DNA of 64,000 nucleotides from Polyangiaceae bacterium. Its GTDB lineage: Bacteria; Myxococcota_A; Polyangia; Polyangiales; Polyangiaceae. Positions 42,125-51,532 of this stretch are shown here, piece by piece (the first letter of the stretch is position 1; every line of letters begins with the position of its first letter). Below the pieces are notes generated by a model. It worked only from the letters and a program-made list of their open reading frames with translations, was not told where the DNA came from and searched no databases. A program made the translations under genes and the position numbers. Where the stretch lies: contig JAKLKA010000012.1 of assembly GCA_023150915.1 (NCBI GenBank), positions 1 to 64,000 of the forward strand. Reading direction: 5' to 3'.

Positions 42125-43342
42125 ATGGCGATGCCCGCGGAGTGGTGGTCCCTCGAAAGCGCGCGTCGATCGCGCGCACTGTTCCGCCACTCCGCGCGCG
42201 ACGCCTGGCTGGTCGCCGCGACGTGGGCCCAGGCCGGAGTGACGCTGCTGGCCTTCGGCGGCGCGGCCCGCAGCGAAGGCGGCTTGGTGCTCGCCGCGGC
42301 GCTGTTCGGCGTCGGCATCTGCTGGTGCTCGAACACCGTGTCGCACAACCATCTGCACAACGCGCTGTTCACGTCGAGAACGCTCAATCGTGCCTTCGAT
42401 CTGTGGCTGACCCTGCTGGTGGGCGTGCCGCAGTCCCTGTGGAAGGCGCGTCACCTGTGGCACCACGCCGGCGAGCCCGCGGGCGCGCGGCTGTCCGCCA
42501 AGCGGCACGAGCTCTGGGCGATCGGGGCGCTCTGGGCAGTGCTGTTGGCGGTGGCGCCCAAGGTGTTCCTGTTCGCCTACGTGCCGGGTTACCTGCTGGG
42601 CCTTGCGCTCTGTCGCCTGCAAGGCAGCATGGAGCACGCGCGCGCCGAGTCTCCCGAAGCGGGCGTCAGCCACTACGGGCGCCTCTACAACTTCTTCTGG
42701 TTCAACGACGGCCATCACGCCGAGCATCACCAGTTCCCGAGCGAGCACTGGACGCGCCTGCCCGCGCGGCGCGCCGAGGTGGCCTTCGCCGAGAGCGCAC
42801 TGCCGCCGCACCTGCGCTGGCTCGAGCGCGCCACGATGGGCGAGCTCAAGGGCCTGTTTTTGTGCGCCCTGGAGCGGATCGCGCTGGGCTCGTTCGCGCT
42901 GCAACGCTTCATGCTGTGGACCCACGCCCGGGCCATGGCGCCGCTGGTTCTGGCCTTGCCCCGGCGGCCGGTGCGGGTGGCGATCGTCGGCGGCGGGCTC
43001 TTCCCGCGAAGTCTGCTGGTGCTGGCGAAGCTCTTGCCCGAGGCACGCTTCGAGGTGGTCGATCGCTCGGTCAGCAGCGTGTCGTGCGCCGTCGACTTCT
43101 TGAAGCGCCACGGCTTCCCGCTCCAGCGCGTGCGCTTTCGCATCGAGAGCTTCGACCCGCAGCGCCACGCGGACCACGATCTGATCGTCACGCCCCTGGG
43201 CTTCGTCGGCCAGGAAGAGACGCTGTGCGAGGCCGCGCGCCGCACCAGCATCTTGCGCCACGACTGGCTGTGGGTACGCCCCGGCGGCACGTCGCGCGTC
43301 GTCTCGTGGCTGCTGCTCAAGCGGGTGACCCTGGTGCCATGA
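42125..43342 (+). CDS. Fatty-acid-desaturase-like domain fused to Rossmann/methyltransferase-like domain
   Basis: His boxes HNHLHN, HLWHH, HHAEHH; C-term VRVAIVGGGLFPRSLLVLAKLLPEARFEVVDRS...DHDLIVTPLGFVGQ. Confidence 0.75.
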   Translation: MAMPAEWWSLESARRSRALFRHSARDAWLVAATWAQAGVTLLAFGGAARSEGGLVLAAALFGVGICWCSNTVSHNHLHNALFTSRTLNRAFDLWLTLLVGVPQSLWKARHLWHHAGEPAGARLSAKRHELWAIGALWAVLLAVAPKVFLFAYVPGYLLGLALCRLQGSMEHARAESPEAGVSHYGRLYNFFWFNDGHHAEHHQFPSEHWTRLPARRAEVAFAESALPPHLRWLERATMGELKGLFLCALERIALGSFALQRFMLWTHARAMAPLVLALPRRPVRVAIVGGGLFPRSLLVLAKLLPEARFEVVDRSVSSVSCAVDFLKRHGFPLQRVRFRIESFDPQRHADHDLIVTPLGFVGQEETLCEAARRTSILRHDWLWVRPGGTSRVVSWLLLKRVTLVP

Positions 43343-44166
43343 CCGCCCTGCACCGCACCGAGGCGTTCCTGCGCTGCTACGCGTTCTTGCCGCACCGCCT
43401 GCTGAACCGGGCCACGCAGGCGGTGACCTCTGCCCAGCGACCCGCGTGGGCGGTGGATCGCGCCGTGGACTACTGGGCGCGGCGCGACGGAATCGATCGC
43501 AGCGAGTTCGAGGCGCGCCGCTTCACCTCGCTGGACGACTTCTTCCTGCGCCGCCTGGCGCCCGGTGCGCGCCCCCTCGAGCCCGGCTTCGTGGCGCCCT
43601 GCGACGGGAACCTGATCGCGTCCGGCGCCATCGATCTGCGCCGCCCGATGGTGGTCAAGCAGCAGCGATTGAGCGTCGATCGCGTGGTCAGCGGCGGGGT
43701 CTACGACCAGGACTTGTCGGACTTCGACGGCGGCACGTACGCGGTCATCTTCCTCACGCCGCGCGGCTACCACCGGGTGCACATGCCGGTGGCGGGCACG
43801 CTCGAGTCGGTGCGCTGGATCCCGGGGCGGTACTTCCCCCAGAACGAGGACGCGCTGCGGGTGGTCCCGCGGGTCTACGAGCGCAACGAGCGCGCCACGC
43901 TCTCGTGTCGTGACGCGCAGGGGCGCCGGTTCTTGATGGTGATGGTGGGCGCCAGCTTGATCGGTGGCATCCATCTCGAGGGCGCCTTGCGCCGTGAGTG
44001 GGCCCAGACCAAGCCGCACGCGCTGGGTCGCACGCTGCAACGCGGCGACGAGGTCGGGCACTTTGCCTTCGGCTCGACGGTGGTCGTGCTCTTGCCGCGG
44101 GGCTACGCCTCGGGTGTGATCGGGCGCCCCGAGGTGCGGATGGGGCAGACGCTGCTGCACTCGTGA
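43339..44166 (+). CDS. psd: Phosphatidylserine decarboxylase
   Basis: PCDGNLIASG, TPRGYHRVHMPVAGTL, FGSTVVVLLP (pyruvoyl GST site); ATGA overlap at 43339-43342. Confidence 0.93.
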   Translation: MTALHRTEAFLRCYAFLPHRLLNRATQAVTSAQRPAWAVDRAVDYWARRDGIDRSEFEARRFTSLDDFFLRRLAPGARPLEPGFVAPCDGNLIASGAIDLRRPMVVKQQRLSVDRVVSGGVYDQDLSDFDGGTYAVIFLTPRGYHRVHMPVAGTLESVRWIPGRYFPQNEDALRVVPRVYERNERATLSCRDAQGRRFLMVMVGASLIGGIHLEGALRREWAQTKPHALGRTLQRGDEVGHFAFGSTVVVLLPRGYASGVIGRPEVRMGQTLLHS

Positions 44167-44193
44167 CGTGGGCGCTGCCCGTGCCCCGAGACG

Positions 44194-45999
44194 TCACGGC
44201 CCCAGAGCCGCCCGCCGCGACGCCGACCACGCGAGCAGGTGCGCACGATAGCGCTCGGCGCGCTCCGGGTGGGACCGGGCCAGGTCGTGCTGCTCGCCCG
44301 GATCGCTGGCCAGGTCGAACAGCCGGGTGCGATCGTGCTCACTGGAATACACGGCCTTGAACCGACCCTGCCTCAGACCCAAGAGCAGCGGCCCGTGATC
44401 GGTGAAGAAGCGCGCCACGCGGGGTTCGGGCGCGAGCAGCGAGCGGCCTTCGTGCCGCGGATCGGGCGCCAAGCCGAGCAGGGCCAGCGTGGTCGGCCCA
44501 AGGTCGATGGTGCTGGCGATCTGCGGCACGCGCACTCTCCCCACGGTGAGGCCGGGGGCGCTCACGATCAGCGGCACGCGCACGTTCTCGTCGAACAGCT
44601 GAAGGGTGTGCGCGAAGTTGCCCTCGTGCTGCCCGAAAGCTTCGCCGTGGTCGCCGACGATCACGTACAGCGTGCGCTCGTGCAGTCCGCGTGCGCGAAG
44701 GCCGTCGATCAGCGCGCCGAAGGCGGCGTCGCCGGCGAAGAGATCGTTCAGATAGTGTTCCTTCTCGCTCTTCGCCGGGAACGGGCGCGGGCCGTCGCCG
44801 GGTGACTTGTACGGGTGGTGGCCAGAAATGGGCGAGTACACCGCGAAGAAGCGCTGGCCGCCCAGCTGATCCACGTGACTCAGCAGGCGCTGCACGGTCG
44901 AGGCGTCGTCGGTGCCGAAGCTCGAGGCGTGTCTGCCTCCGATGGTCTCCGCGTCGTACGCCGCGTCGAACCCGCGGCCGTCGACGATGCCTTGCATGCC
45001 CAGGTAGCGGAAGCGCCCGGAGTGGAAGAACGCGCGGTGGTAGCCGGCAGAAGCCAGCGAGCTTGCCACCGAGCCGCAGGGCGCGACGTAGTCCTTCGCG
45101 GTGGTCTGGGCGGCGGGCGACGCGCCGCACAGCATGGACCAGAGCCCCTTGATGCTCTCGGGGTAGGCGCTGTACGCCGCGTCGAACACCAGCGCGTCGC
45201 GGCTCACGCGGGTGAGATGCGGCGTCGGATCCTGCGCTGCGCCGTAGGCGCCCAGGTACTGGGCCGCGGTCGACTCGAGGATGACCCAGACCACGTTGCG
45301 GCCCCTGGCCGCGCCGGCGAACTGTGCCAGATCCAGCGCCGGCCCCTCGGGCGGAAGCGCGCTCACCGACTGGACCCGGGGCGCCGGCGCGAGGCGCGCA
45401 AGCGCGGTGCTGCCGAGCGCGAAGGCCGCGTTGCGGTGCAGGCCCAGCGTCTCGACACGAGCCGCAGCCCGCGAGCCCCCGAGCCCCACGACCAGCAGCG
45501 CAACGCCGACGGCCGCCGCGCGCCGCAGCGTGATGAAAGAGCGGATCCGCGTGGTCGCCGCGGCCACGAGCACCACGAACGCCATGGCGCCCAGGTTCGA
45601 TGCCGTGACGTGCAGTGCAATCGAGTCGCTGAGCGCGCCCCCGGTCGCGCCGATCATCGAGATGGTGAGCGGTGTCGAGAACACCCGTGCCACGGCCACG
45701 TTGAACGCGCCGTAGACGATCAAGAGCCACGCCAGCCCCCAGAGCCCCCGCGGAGTGCGGCGAGCAAGGGCAAGCTCCGCGAGCAGGAAGGCGGCCACCA
45801 CCAGCGCGTCTTGGTGGAGCATCGCGAGCGGCGCGAGGGCGTCGAGCAGGCTGGCGCCCCCGCCGTCGGCCACCCGCAGCACGACCAGGCAAAGCTTGCA
45901 GGCGGTCAGGCCGGCGGCCAGGGCCAGGCTGCGACTCACTGGTAACTCGGTGTCCGGCCGGTTACCGGTGACTCGAAACCATCCGTCGCTGTAGTCCAT
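44194..45999 (-). CDS. Membrane sulfatase-family (LTA synthase/PEtn-transferase-like) protein
   Basis: N-terminal TM helices; NVVWVILESTAAQYLGAYG; YVIVGDHGEAFGQHEGNFAHT. Alternative GTG start at 45939. Confidence 0.85.
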   Translation of the reverse strand: MDYSDGWFRVTGNRPDTELPVSRSLALAAGLTACKLCLVVLRVADGGGASLLDALAPLAMLHQDALVVAAFLLAELALARRTPRGLWGLAWLLIVYGAFNVAVARVFSTPLTISMIGATGGALSDSIALHVTASNLGAMAFVVLVAAATTRIRSFITLRRAAAVGVALLVVGLGGSRAAARVETLGLHRNAAFALGSTALARLAPAPRVQSVSALPPEGPALDLAQFAGAARGRNVVWVILESTAAQYLGAYGAAQDPTPHLTRVSRDALVFDAAYSAYPESIKGLWSMLCGASPAAQTTAKDYVAPCGSVASSLASAGYHRAFFHSGRFRYLGMQGIVDGRGFDAAYDAETIGGRHASSFGTDDASTVQRLLSHVDQLGGQRFFAVYSPISGHHPYKSPGDGPRPFPAKSEKEHYLNDLFAGDAAFGALIDGLRARGLHERTLYVIVGDHGEAFGQHEGNFAHTLQLFDENVRVPLIVSAPGLTVGRVRVPQIASTIDLGPTTLALLGLAPDPRHEGRSLLAPEPRVARFFTDHGPLLLGLRQGRFKAVYSSEHDRTRLFDLASDPGEQHDLARSHPERAERYRAHLLAWSASRRAALGP

Positions 46000-46062
46000 C
46001 GTTTTGCTGCTTTTTTTCGGGGTGGATCGCCCCCTGCTTTCAAGGACCGTACCCTCCACGCC

Positions 46063-49000
46063 ATGAGCCTCTTCGCGCACCCCCGCTACCAGCCTGGACC
46101 CGTCCTGGGGCGGGGTGGCCAGGCCGTGGTGCTGCGGGTCACCGATCGCGAAGCGCCCGCGCGCGCGCTGGTGGCCAAGCTCTGGCAACCCGGCGCCTTC
46201 GACGAAGCGCTGCTGCGCGGCGAGTTCGCGCTGCTCTCGCGCCTGCATGTGCCGGGCCTGGTGCGCGCGCACGATCTGGGTCGCGACGAACGGACCGGCG
46301 CGCCGTTCTTGGTCGAAGACTTCATCGACGGACCGGACGCGCGCGCGTGGTTGGCCAAGGCCGCCAGCGATCGCGCCCGCTCGGAGCGGCTGGCCCGTGT
46401 GCTGGGCGAGGTCACCGCCACCCTGGCGGTGCTCCACGACAGCGGCTTCTTGCACGGCGACCTCAAGCCCGCTCACGTGCGCGTGCCCGACGACGGGCGC
46501 GCCACCCTGCTGGATCTGGGCGCGGCGGTGGCGCGGGCTCGGGCCGATCTCGGACCACATGCCGTGACGCCGGGCTACACCGCCCCCGAGCTGCAGGCCG
46601 GCGCGCGCCCCAGCCCGCGCACCGATCTGTTCGCCCTGGGTGCGCTGGCGCTGTGCGCGGCCACGGGGAAGTCGCCCGAGACCACGCAGCCGGTACGCGA
46701 GCTAGCGCCGTGGCTGCCGCCCAGCCTGGGCGACCTGATCGATCGGCTGCGCGCCGGCCACCCGGAAGATCGCCCGGCCGGCGCCCGCGAGGTGCTGGCG
46801 CTGCTGGGCCAGAGGGTGGCGAGCGGCGCCCCGCGCCCGGTGCGTTCGCTGCGCAGCGGCTCGGCTGAGCGCTCGGTGCGCGAGGCCCAGCTCGCCGAGC
46901 TCGATCTCCTTGCCCCGGGTGTGACCTACCTGACGGGCGCTGCCGGCATGGGCAAGAGCCACCTGCTCTCGGAGTGGGTGACGCGGGCGCTTCTGGCGGG
47001 AAAAGCAGCTCGGTGGCTGCGGTTTCCCCAGGTCGACGCGGGCGCCTTGTCGCAGTTGATCGCGTGGCTGCGCGGCTCCGAGCACGCACGCCCCTTCGCG
47101 CCCGGGCCGTTATCGCTGGCCCTCGACGACGTCCACTCTGCACCGTCCGAAGTGCGCGTCGCGCTCGAGGCCTTTCGCTGTCGGCGACGCGACCCGGACG
47201 ACGTCACGCTGATCGCTGCGTTGCGCTCCGCGCCCGGCGATGCCCCCAGCGTGGCGCTGGGGCCCTTGGATCTGCTGGGCGTGCGCGGGCTGTGCGCAGA
47301 GCTGGGCGTCGAGACCCAGCGCGCGGAAGAGCTCTTCAAGGCGAGCGAAGGCAGCCCCGGGTTCGTGGCTGCCCTGGCGGGCAAGGCCCCGCTCACGGGC
47401 GCGGCGGTGCTGGCGCGCGCGAAGCAGCTGAGCGCCGACGCGGCCAAGGCGCTGGGCGCGTTGGCGGCGGTCGGTGGCAGCGCCAGCGATTCGCTGCTGG
47501 GCGCGCTGTTCGGCGAGCAGCGCTCGCCCCGCGCCTGCGCCGAGCTGGCGGCGGCCGGGTTGGTCGAGCGCCGATCGGGCTCGGTGTGGGCGCTGGCGCA
47601 CGCCGAGATCCGTGACGATCTCGCCGGCGCCCTCGCCACCTTCGACCTGGTCGAAGCGGTGGCCGGCGTGGCCCTTGGCTCGCGCGCTCCCCTTGGCCCC
47701 GCGCAGCTCTTGTCACTGGCGCGTTCGCCCGCACCGCCCAGCACGCGCGCCGAGCTGCTGACGCTCGCTGCAGAGCGAGCGCGAGCAACCGGGCTGCGCT
47801 CGATCGAGACCGAGGCGCTGCTCGACCTGGCCGCCGATCCCGCGACACGCACGCCCGAGGTGCTGACCGCCCTCGACCGATCCACGCGGGGCGGCGGGAG
47901 CGCCGGGCTCCACCCCGAGCTGATCGAGTGGCTGGAGACGTGCCCCCCGCTCGGCGTTCTGGCGCAACGGCGGCGCGCCGAGCAGACGGCGCGCTCGGGG
48001 GATCACGCGCGGGCCGCGGAGCTGGCAGAGCGCGCACTGGCGCTCGCCGAGTCGCCTTCCGACCAGGTGCTGGCCCTCTCGACCTTGGCCTCGACCGCGC
48101 TCTATCGCGCCGACTGGACGAGCGCCGAGGCTGCGCTGTCGCGAGCCACGGCGGCGCTCGGCACCGCCGCGATCGACGACACGGAAGAGCTGGCGCGCCT
48201 CGACCACAACCGCGGCGTGGTCGCGCTGTATCGAGGGCGACTGGACGAGGCGCGCGACGCGTTCGAGCGATCACTGCGCGCCAAGCGCGCCATGGGTGAT
48301 CGCGGCGGCACCTGGGCGTGCCTGCTGAACCTGGCGCTGGCACAAGGGCAGCTGGGCCAGTTCGCGCCCGCCGAAGAGGCGCTGGTGGAGGCGGTTGCGA
48401 CCTGTCGCGCGCTGGGGCAACTGTCGGGCGCGGGCTGGTGCCTGGCTGCGCTCGCCGACGTGGCGCTGCGGCGCGGGGACCCTGTGGCGGCCGAGCGCTG
48501 GGTGGCCGAGGCCGAGCACCTGGGCGACGTGGTGCCGAAGCCGGTGCACGCCGATCTGGCGCTGCTGCGCAGCGAGCTGGCGCTGACAGCAGGCGACGGG
48601 CAGCGGGCCCTGGGCGCGCTCGCGGCCGTGGACCCCGACCTCTTGGCTCAGGACCCCTTGCTCGACGCGCGCGCTCTGACGCTGCGTGCGCGAGCACACC
48701 TGTGCACGCTCCCGGCCGATCGCAAGCTTGCCGCGCGCACCGCCGTGCGGGCCGCGCGCCGCGCGCGACGCGCGGGCTTGCCGGAGCCCGAACGACGCGC
48801 GCTCGGGGTTTTCTCCGCGGCGCGACGCCGCTTCACTTCGGCGCCACCCACCAGCTACGCTCGCGCCCCGGTGGCAGGGGACGAACAGCTCTGGGCCTTC
48901 TTGGCCACGGCCAGCACGGCGGAGAGCCGCGAGGCGGCCGTGCTCTCGCTGTGTCGCTGGGTGGTCGAGGCCAGCGGCGCCGAGCGCGCGTTCGTGTTCT

Positions 49001-50358
49001 CCGGCGGCCAAGGCTTCGGGGTCGACGTCGACGGGGTGCCCATCCCCGACGCGAGCGCGCGGGTTCCCGGCGAGGTGGTGCAGGCCGCGCTTGGCGCCGG
49101 CGGGGTCGCGAGCCACCCCACGGTGTCGACCCGGGGGGGCGCTGGCTCGCGCCTGACCGCCGTGGGCCCCGAGACCGCGCGCGGCGGGCGTGCGCTGCTC
49201 TTGCTCGAGCACCGCTTCGTGCCCAACGCGTTCGAGTCGCTCGATCGCCAGCTGGTCGAGCGCTGGGCCGTCTGCGCCACGCTGGCGCTGGCGCTGGGCG
49301 GCGAGCACGAAGCGGTCGTCGTGCACTCCGCGGCGCCCCCGCCCGAGCTGGCGGCGCTGTCGATGCACGAGCCGAGCACCGTGCTGCCCTCGCGCCGCGG
49401 TCGACGCGCTTTCCCTGGCATCGTGGGCGAGAGCCCCGCCTTGAGCCGCGCCCTCCGCCGGCTCGACACCGCGGTGGACAGCGAGCTGCCGGTGCTGATC
49501 ACGGGCGAGACGGGCGTGGGCAAAGAGCTGTTTGCGCGGGCGTTGCACGACAGCGGTCCGCGCGCGCGGGCGCCGTTCGTGGCCATCAACTGCGGAGCCG
49601 TGCCCGATTCGCTCTTCGAGGCCGAGCTGTTCGGTCACGCTCGCGGCAGCTTCACCGGCGCCGATCGTGCGCGCGCCGGCCTGATCGCGCGCGCCGAGGG
49701 CGGCACCTTGTTCCTGGACGAGATCGGCGAGCTGCCGTTGATGCGTCAGGCAACCCTGCTGCGGGTGCTGGCCGAGCGCCGCTATCGGCCGGTGGGCAGC
49801 GACGAAGAGAAGCCGTTCGACGTCCGCGTGATAGCGGCCACCAATCGCGACCTCGAGCGCGAGGTCGAAGCAGGGACCTTCCGGCGGGATCTGCTGTATC
49901 GCCTCAACGTGCTCGAGGTTCGCGTGCCGCCCCTGCGCGAGCGCCCGGAAGACATCTTGGTCATCGCCGAGCACGTGCTCTTGGGCACGGGTACCAGCGC
50001 CGTGCTGTCACAGCGCGCGGCGCGTGCACTGATGTCACACCGCTGGCCCGGAAACGTCCGCGAGCTCGAGCACCAGATCCAGCGCGTGGCGGCGCTGGGT
50101 GTGGCACGCATCGAGCTCGAGCACCTGTCACGAGAAGTGCGCGCTGCGTTCAAAGGCGACCCAACACCCAAGCTGACCTTGCCGCCCAGCAAGAAGCCCA
50201 GCGGCCCGGATGCCGAGCGGGAAGAGGTGCGTGCGGCGCTGGAGCGCGAGGGCGGAAACATCACGCGGGCCGCCGAGCGCTTGCGCCTGACCCGCCATGG
50301 CCTCAAGAAGAAGATGGTTCGCTTGGGGCTCCGCGAGCCGAAGGCCTCGGGAGGGTGA
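46063..50358 (+). CDS. Protein kinase-like / STAND ATPase / TPR / GAF / sigma54-AAA / Fis regulator
   Basis: LGRGGQAVVLRV and FLHGDLKPAHVRV; GVTYLTGAAGMGKSHLL; GETGVGKELFARALHDSG; GSFTGA; NITRAAERLRLTRHGLKKKMVRLGL. Confidence 0.92.
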   Translation: MSLFAHPRYQPGPVLGRGGQAVVLRVTDREAPARALVAKLWQPGAFDEALLRGEFALLSRLHVPGLVRAHDLGRDERTGAPFLVEDFIDGPDARAWLAKAASDRARSERLARVLGEVTATLAVLHDSGFLHGDLKPAHVRVPDDGRATLLDLGAAVARARADLGPHAVTPGYTAPELQAGARPSPRTDLFALGALALCAATGKSPETTQPVRELAPWLPPSLGDLIDRLRAGHPEDRPAGAREVLALLGQRVASGAPRPVRSLRSGSAERSVREAQLAELDLLAPGVTYLTGAAGMGKSHLLSEWVTRALLAGKAARWLRFPQVDAGALSQLIAWLRGSEHARPFAPGPLSLALDDVHSAPSEVRVALEAFRCRRRDPDDVTLIAALRSAPGDAPSVALGPLDLLGVRGLCAELGVETQRAEELFKASEGSPGFVAALAGKAPLTGAAVLARAKQLSADAAKALGALAAVGGSASDSLLGALFGEQRSPRACAELAAAGLVERRSGSVWALAHAEIRDDLAGALATFDLVEAVAGVALGSRAPLGPAQLLSLARSPAPPSTRAELLTLAAERARATGLRSIETEALLDLAADPATRTPEVLTALDRSTRGGGSAGLHPELIEWLETCPPLGVLAQRRRAEQTARSGDHARAAELAERALALAESPSDQVLALSTLASTALYRADWTSAEAALSRATAALGTAAIDDTEELARLDHNRGVVALYRGRLDEARDAFERSLRAKRAMGDRGGTWACLLNLALAQGQLGQFAPAEEALVEAVATCRALGQLSGAGWCLAALADVALRRGDPVAAERWVAEAEHLGDVVPKPVHADLALLRSELALTAGDGQRALGALAAVDPDLLAQDPLLDARALTLRARAHLCTLPADRKLAARTAVRAARRARRAGLPEPERRALGVFSAARRRFTSAPPTSYARAPVAGDEQLWAFLATASTAESREAAVLSLCRWVVEASGAERAFVFSGGQGFGVDVDGVPIPDASARVPGEVVQAALGAGGVASHPTVSTRGGAGSRLTAVGPETARGGRALLLLEHRFVPNAFESLDRQLVERWAVCATLALALGGEHEAVVVHSAAPPPELAALSMHEPSTVLPSRRGRRAFPGIVGESPALSRALRRLDTAVDSELPVLITGETGVGKELFARALHDSGPRARAPFVAINCGAVPDSLFEAELFGHARGSFTGADRARAGLIARAEGGTLFLDEIGELPLMRQATLLRVLAERRYRPVGSDEEKPFDVRVIAATNRDLEREVEAGTFRRDLLYRLNVLEVRVPPLRERPEDILVIAEHVLLGTGTSAVLSQRAARALMSHRWPGNVRELEHQIQRVAALGVARIELEHLSREVRAAFKGDPTPKLTLPPSKKPSGPDAEREEVRAALEREGGNITRAAERLRLTRHGLKKKMVRLGLREPKASGG

Positions 50359-50359
50359 G

Positions 50360-51529
50360 ATGCGTCGCTGGTTGATTTCGCTCTGTGCGGTGTGCGCGCT
50401 GTCGTGCGGGTCGGAAGACTCGGGGCAGGCCGCGGCCAGTGGGGGCGCGGCGGGCGCGGGCGGCAGCGCCACCGGGGGCACTGGCGGCAGCGCCACCGGC
50501 GGCACTGGCGGCAGCGCCACCGGTGGCAGCGGCGGCAGCGCCACCGGCGGCAGCGGTGGCACGGTCGATTGCCTTTCACAGGTGGCGGGCGTCGAGGTGG
50601 CGGACGTCGATCTCGACGGCTTCCCTTCCTACAGCGTCGATGGCTGTCAGCTGGCGTACGTGTCGGCCAAGACGGGGGAGCTGCGGCTGCGGGATCTGAC
50701 CACCGGCAAAGAGAGCGTGATCGACGACGGCGCCGAAGGCCCGCGGCGCCCCAGCCTGGCGGGCGACGTCTTGGCGTGGGAGTCGGCCAAGCACCTGGTG
50801 CGCGTGCGGCACGGTGGCACGATCACGATCGTGAGCGGCAGCTTCAACCTGGCAGGCGAGCCCCGCGCCACCAGCGACGCGGTGGTGTTCACCGGCTGGC
50901 TCGGCGCAGACACCGGCTCGGACTCCGACGTCTTCCTGTATCAGGTGAGCAAGGGCACCAGCACGGCCGTGGCCGCCGGCCCTGGCCAGCAACGCTTCGC
51001 CGACGTCTCGGCCACGCACGTGGCCGTCAGCGACTTCTCGGAAGATCCGGGCGGGGTGTACACGGGTGACGGCGCCTCGCAGGCCGACATCATCGTGTTC
51101 GATCGGGCAACGCTCACCCCGACCGTCCGCAGTGCGCCCGGCAAGCAGGCGTTCCCCATGCTGGGCTCGAGCGGCACCCTGAGCTACCTCGAGTGGGTCG
51201 TGGTCCACCCCATCCCCAAGCTGCAGGAATACACCCTGCGCGCCGTGCCGCTGGCGACGCCCGCGGCCAGCGGCGTCAAGATCGCCGATGTGCAGTCGGA
51301 CCAGGCGGTGCGCCCCACGGCCCGCGCCGGCGTGGCCGAGTGGGTGGTGCGCTGGCAAGGGGTGAGCTCACTCTACCGCGCGGCGCTCGACGGCTCGACG
51401 GCCCCCCAGAAGCAAGATCTGGGCGGCGCGGCGGTGCTGCACGCGCCCAGCTCGTCCAGCAGCATGACCGTGCTCGCCGTGCGGCAGACCACCGCCAGCA
51501 CGCCGGCGCTGGTGGCGATCCCGCGCTGA
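50360..51529 (+). CDS. TolB-like beta-propeller lipoprotein with Gly-rich repeat linker
   Basis: MRRWLISLCAVCALSCGSE lipobox; one base after upstream stop codon. Confidence 0.75.
   Translation: MRRWLISLCAVCALSCGSEDSGQAAASGGAAGAGGSATGGTGGSATGGTGGSATGGSGGSATGGSGGTVDCLSQVAGVEVADVDLDGFPSYSVDGCQLAYVSAKTGELRLRDLTTGKESVIDDGAEGPRRPSLAGDVLAWESAKHLVRVRHGGTITIVSGSFNLAGEPRATSDAVVFTGWLGADTGSDSDVFLYQVSKGTSTAVAAGPGQQRFADVSATHVAVSDFSEDPGGVYTGDGASQADIIVFDRATLTPTVRSAPGKQAFPMLGSSGTLSYLEWVVVHPIPKLQEYTLRAVPLATPAASGVKIADVQSDQAVRPTARAGVAEWVVRWQGVSSLYRAALDGSTAPQKQDLGGAAVLHAPSSSSSMTVLAVRQTTASTPALVAIPR
50459..50554 (+). repeat. 24-bp tandem repeat x4 (GGSATGG[T/S])
   Basis: ggcggcagcgccaccgg(n)ggca(c/g)(t/c) x4. Confidence 0.85.
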
Positions 51530-51532
51530 GGT

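Noticed and set aside
42334-42363. HNHLHN read as an HNH nuclease signature
   Set aside because: Together with HLWHH and HHAEHH it is a desaturase-type histidine box set.
46011-46017. T7 run as an intrinsic terminator between the sulfatase and the large regulator
   Set aside because: The region is a short divergent promoter interval with no preceding stem, and both genes start away from it.
48318-50375. 685-aa plus-strand ORF in an alternate frame of the large regulator
   Set aside because: Frame-shifted shadow of the well supported 46063-50358 gene.
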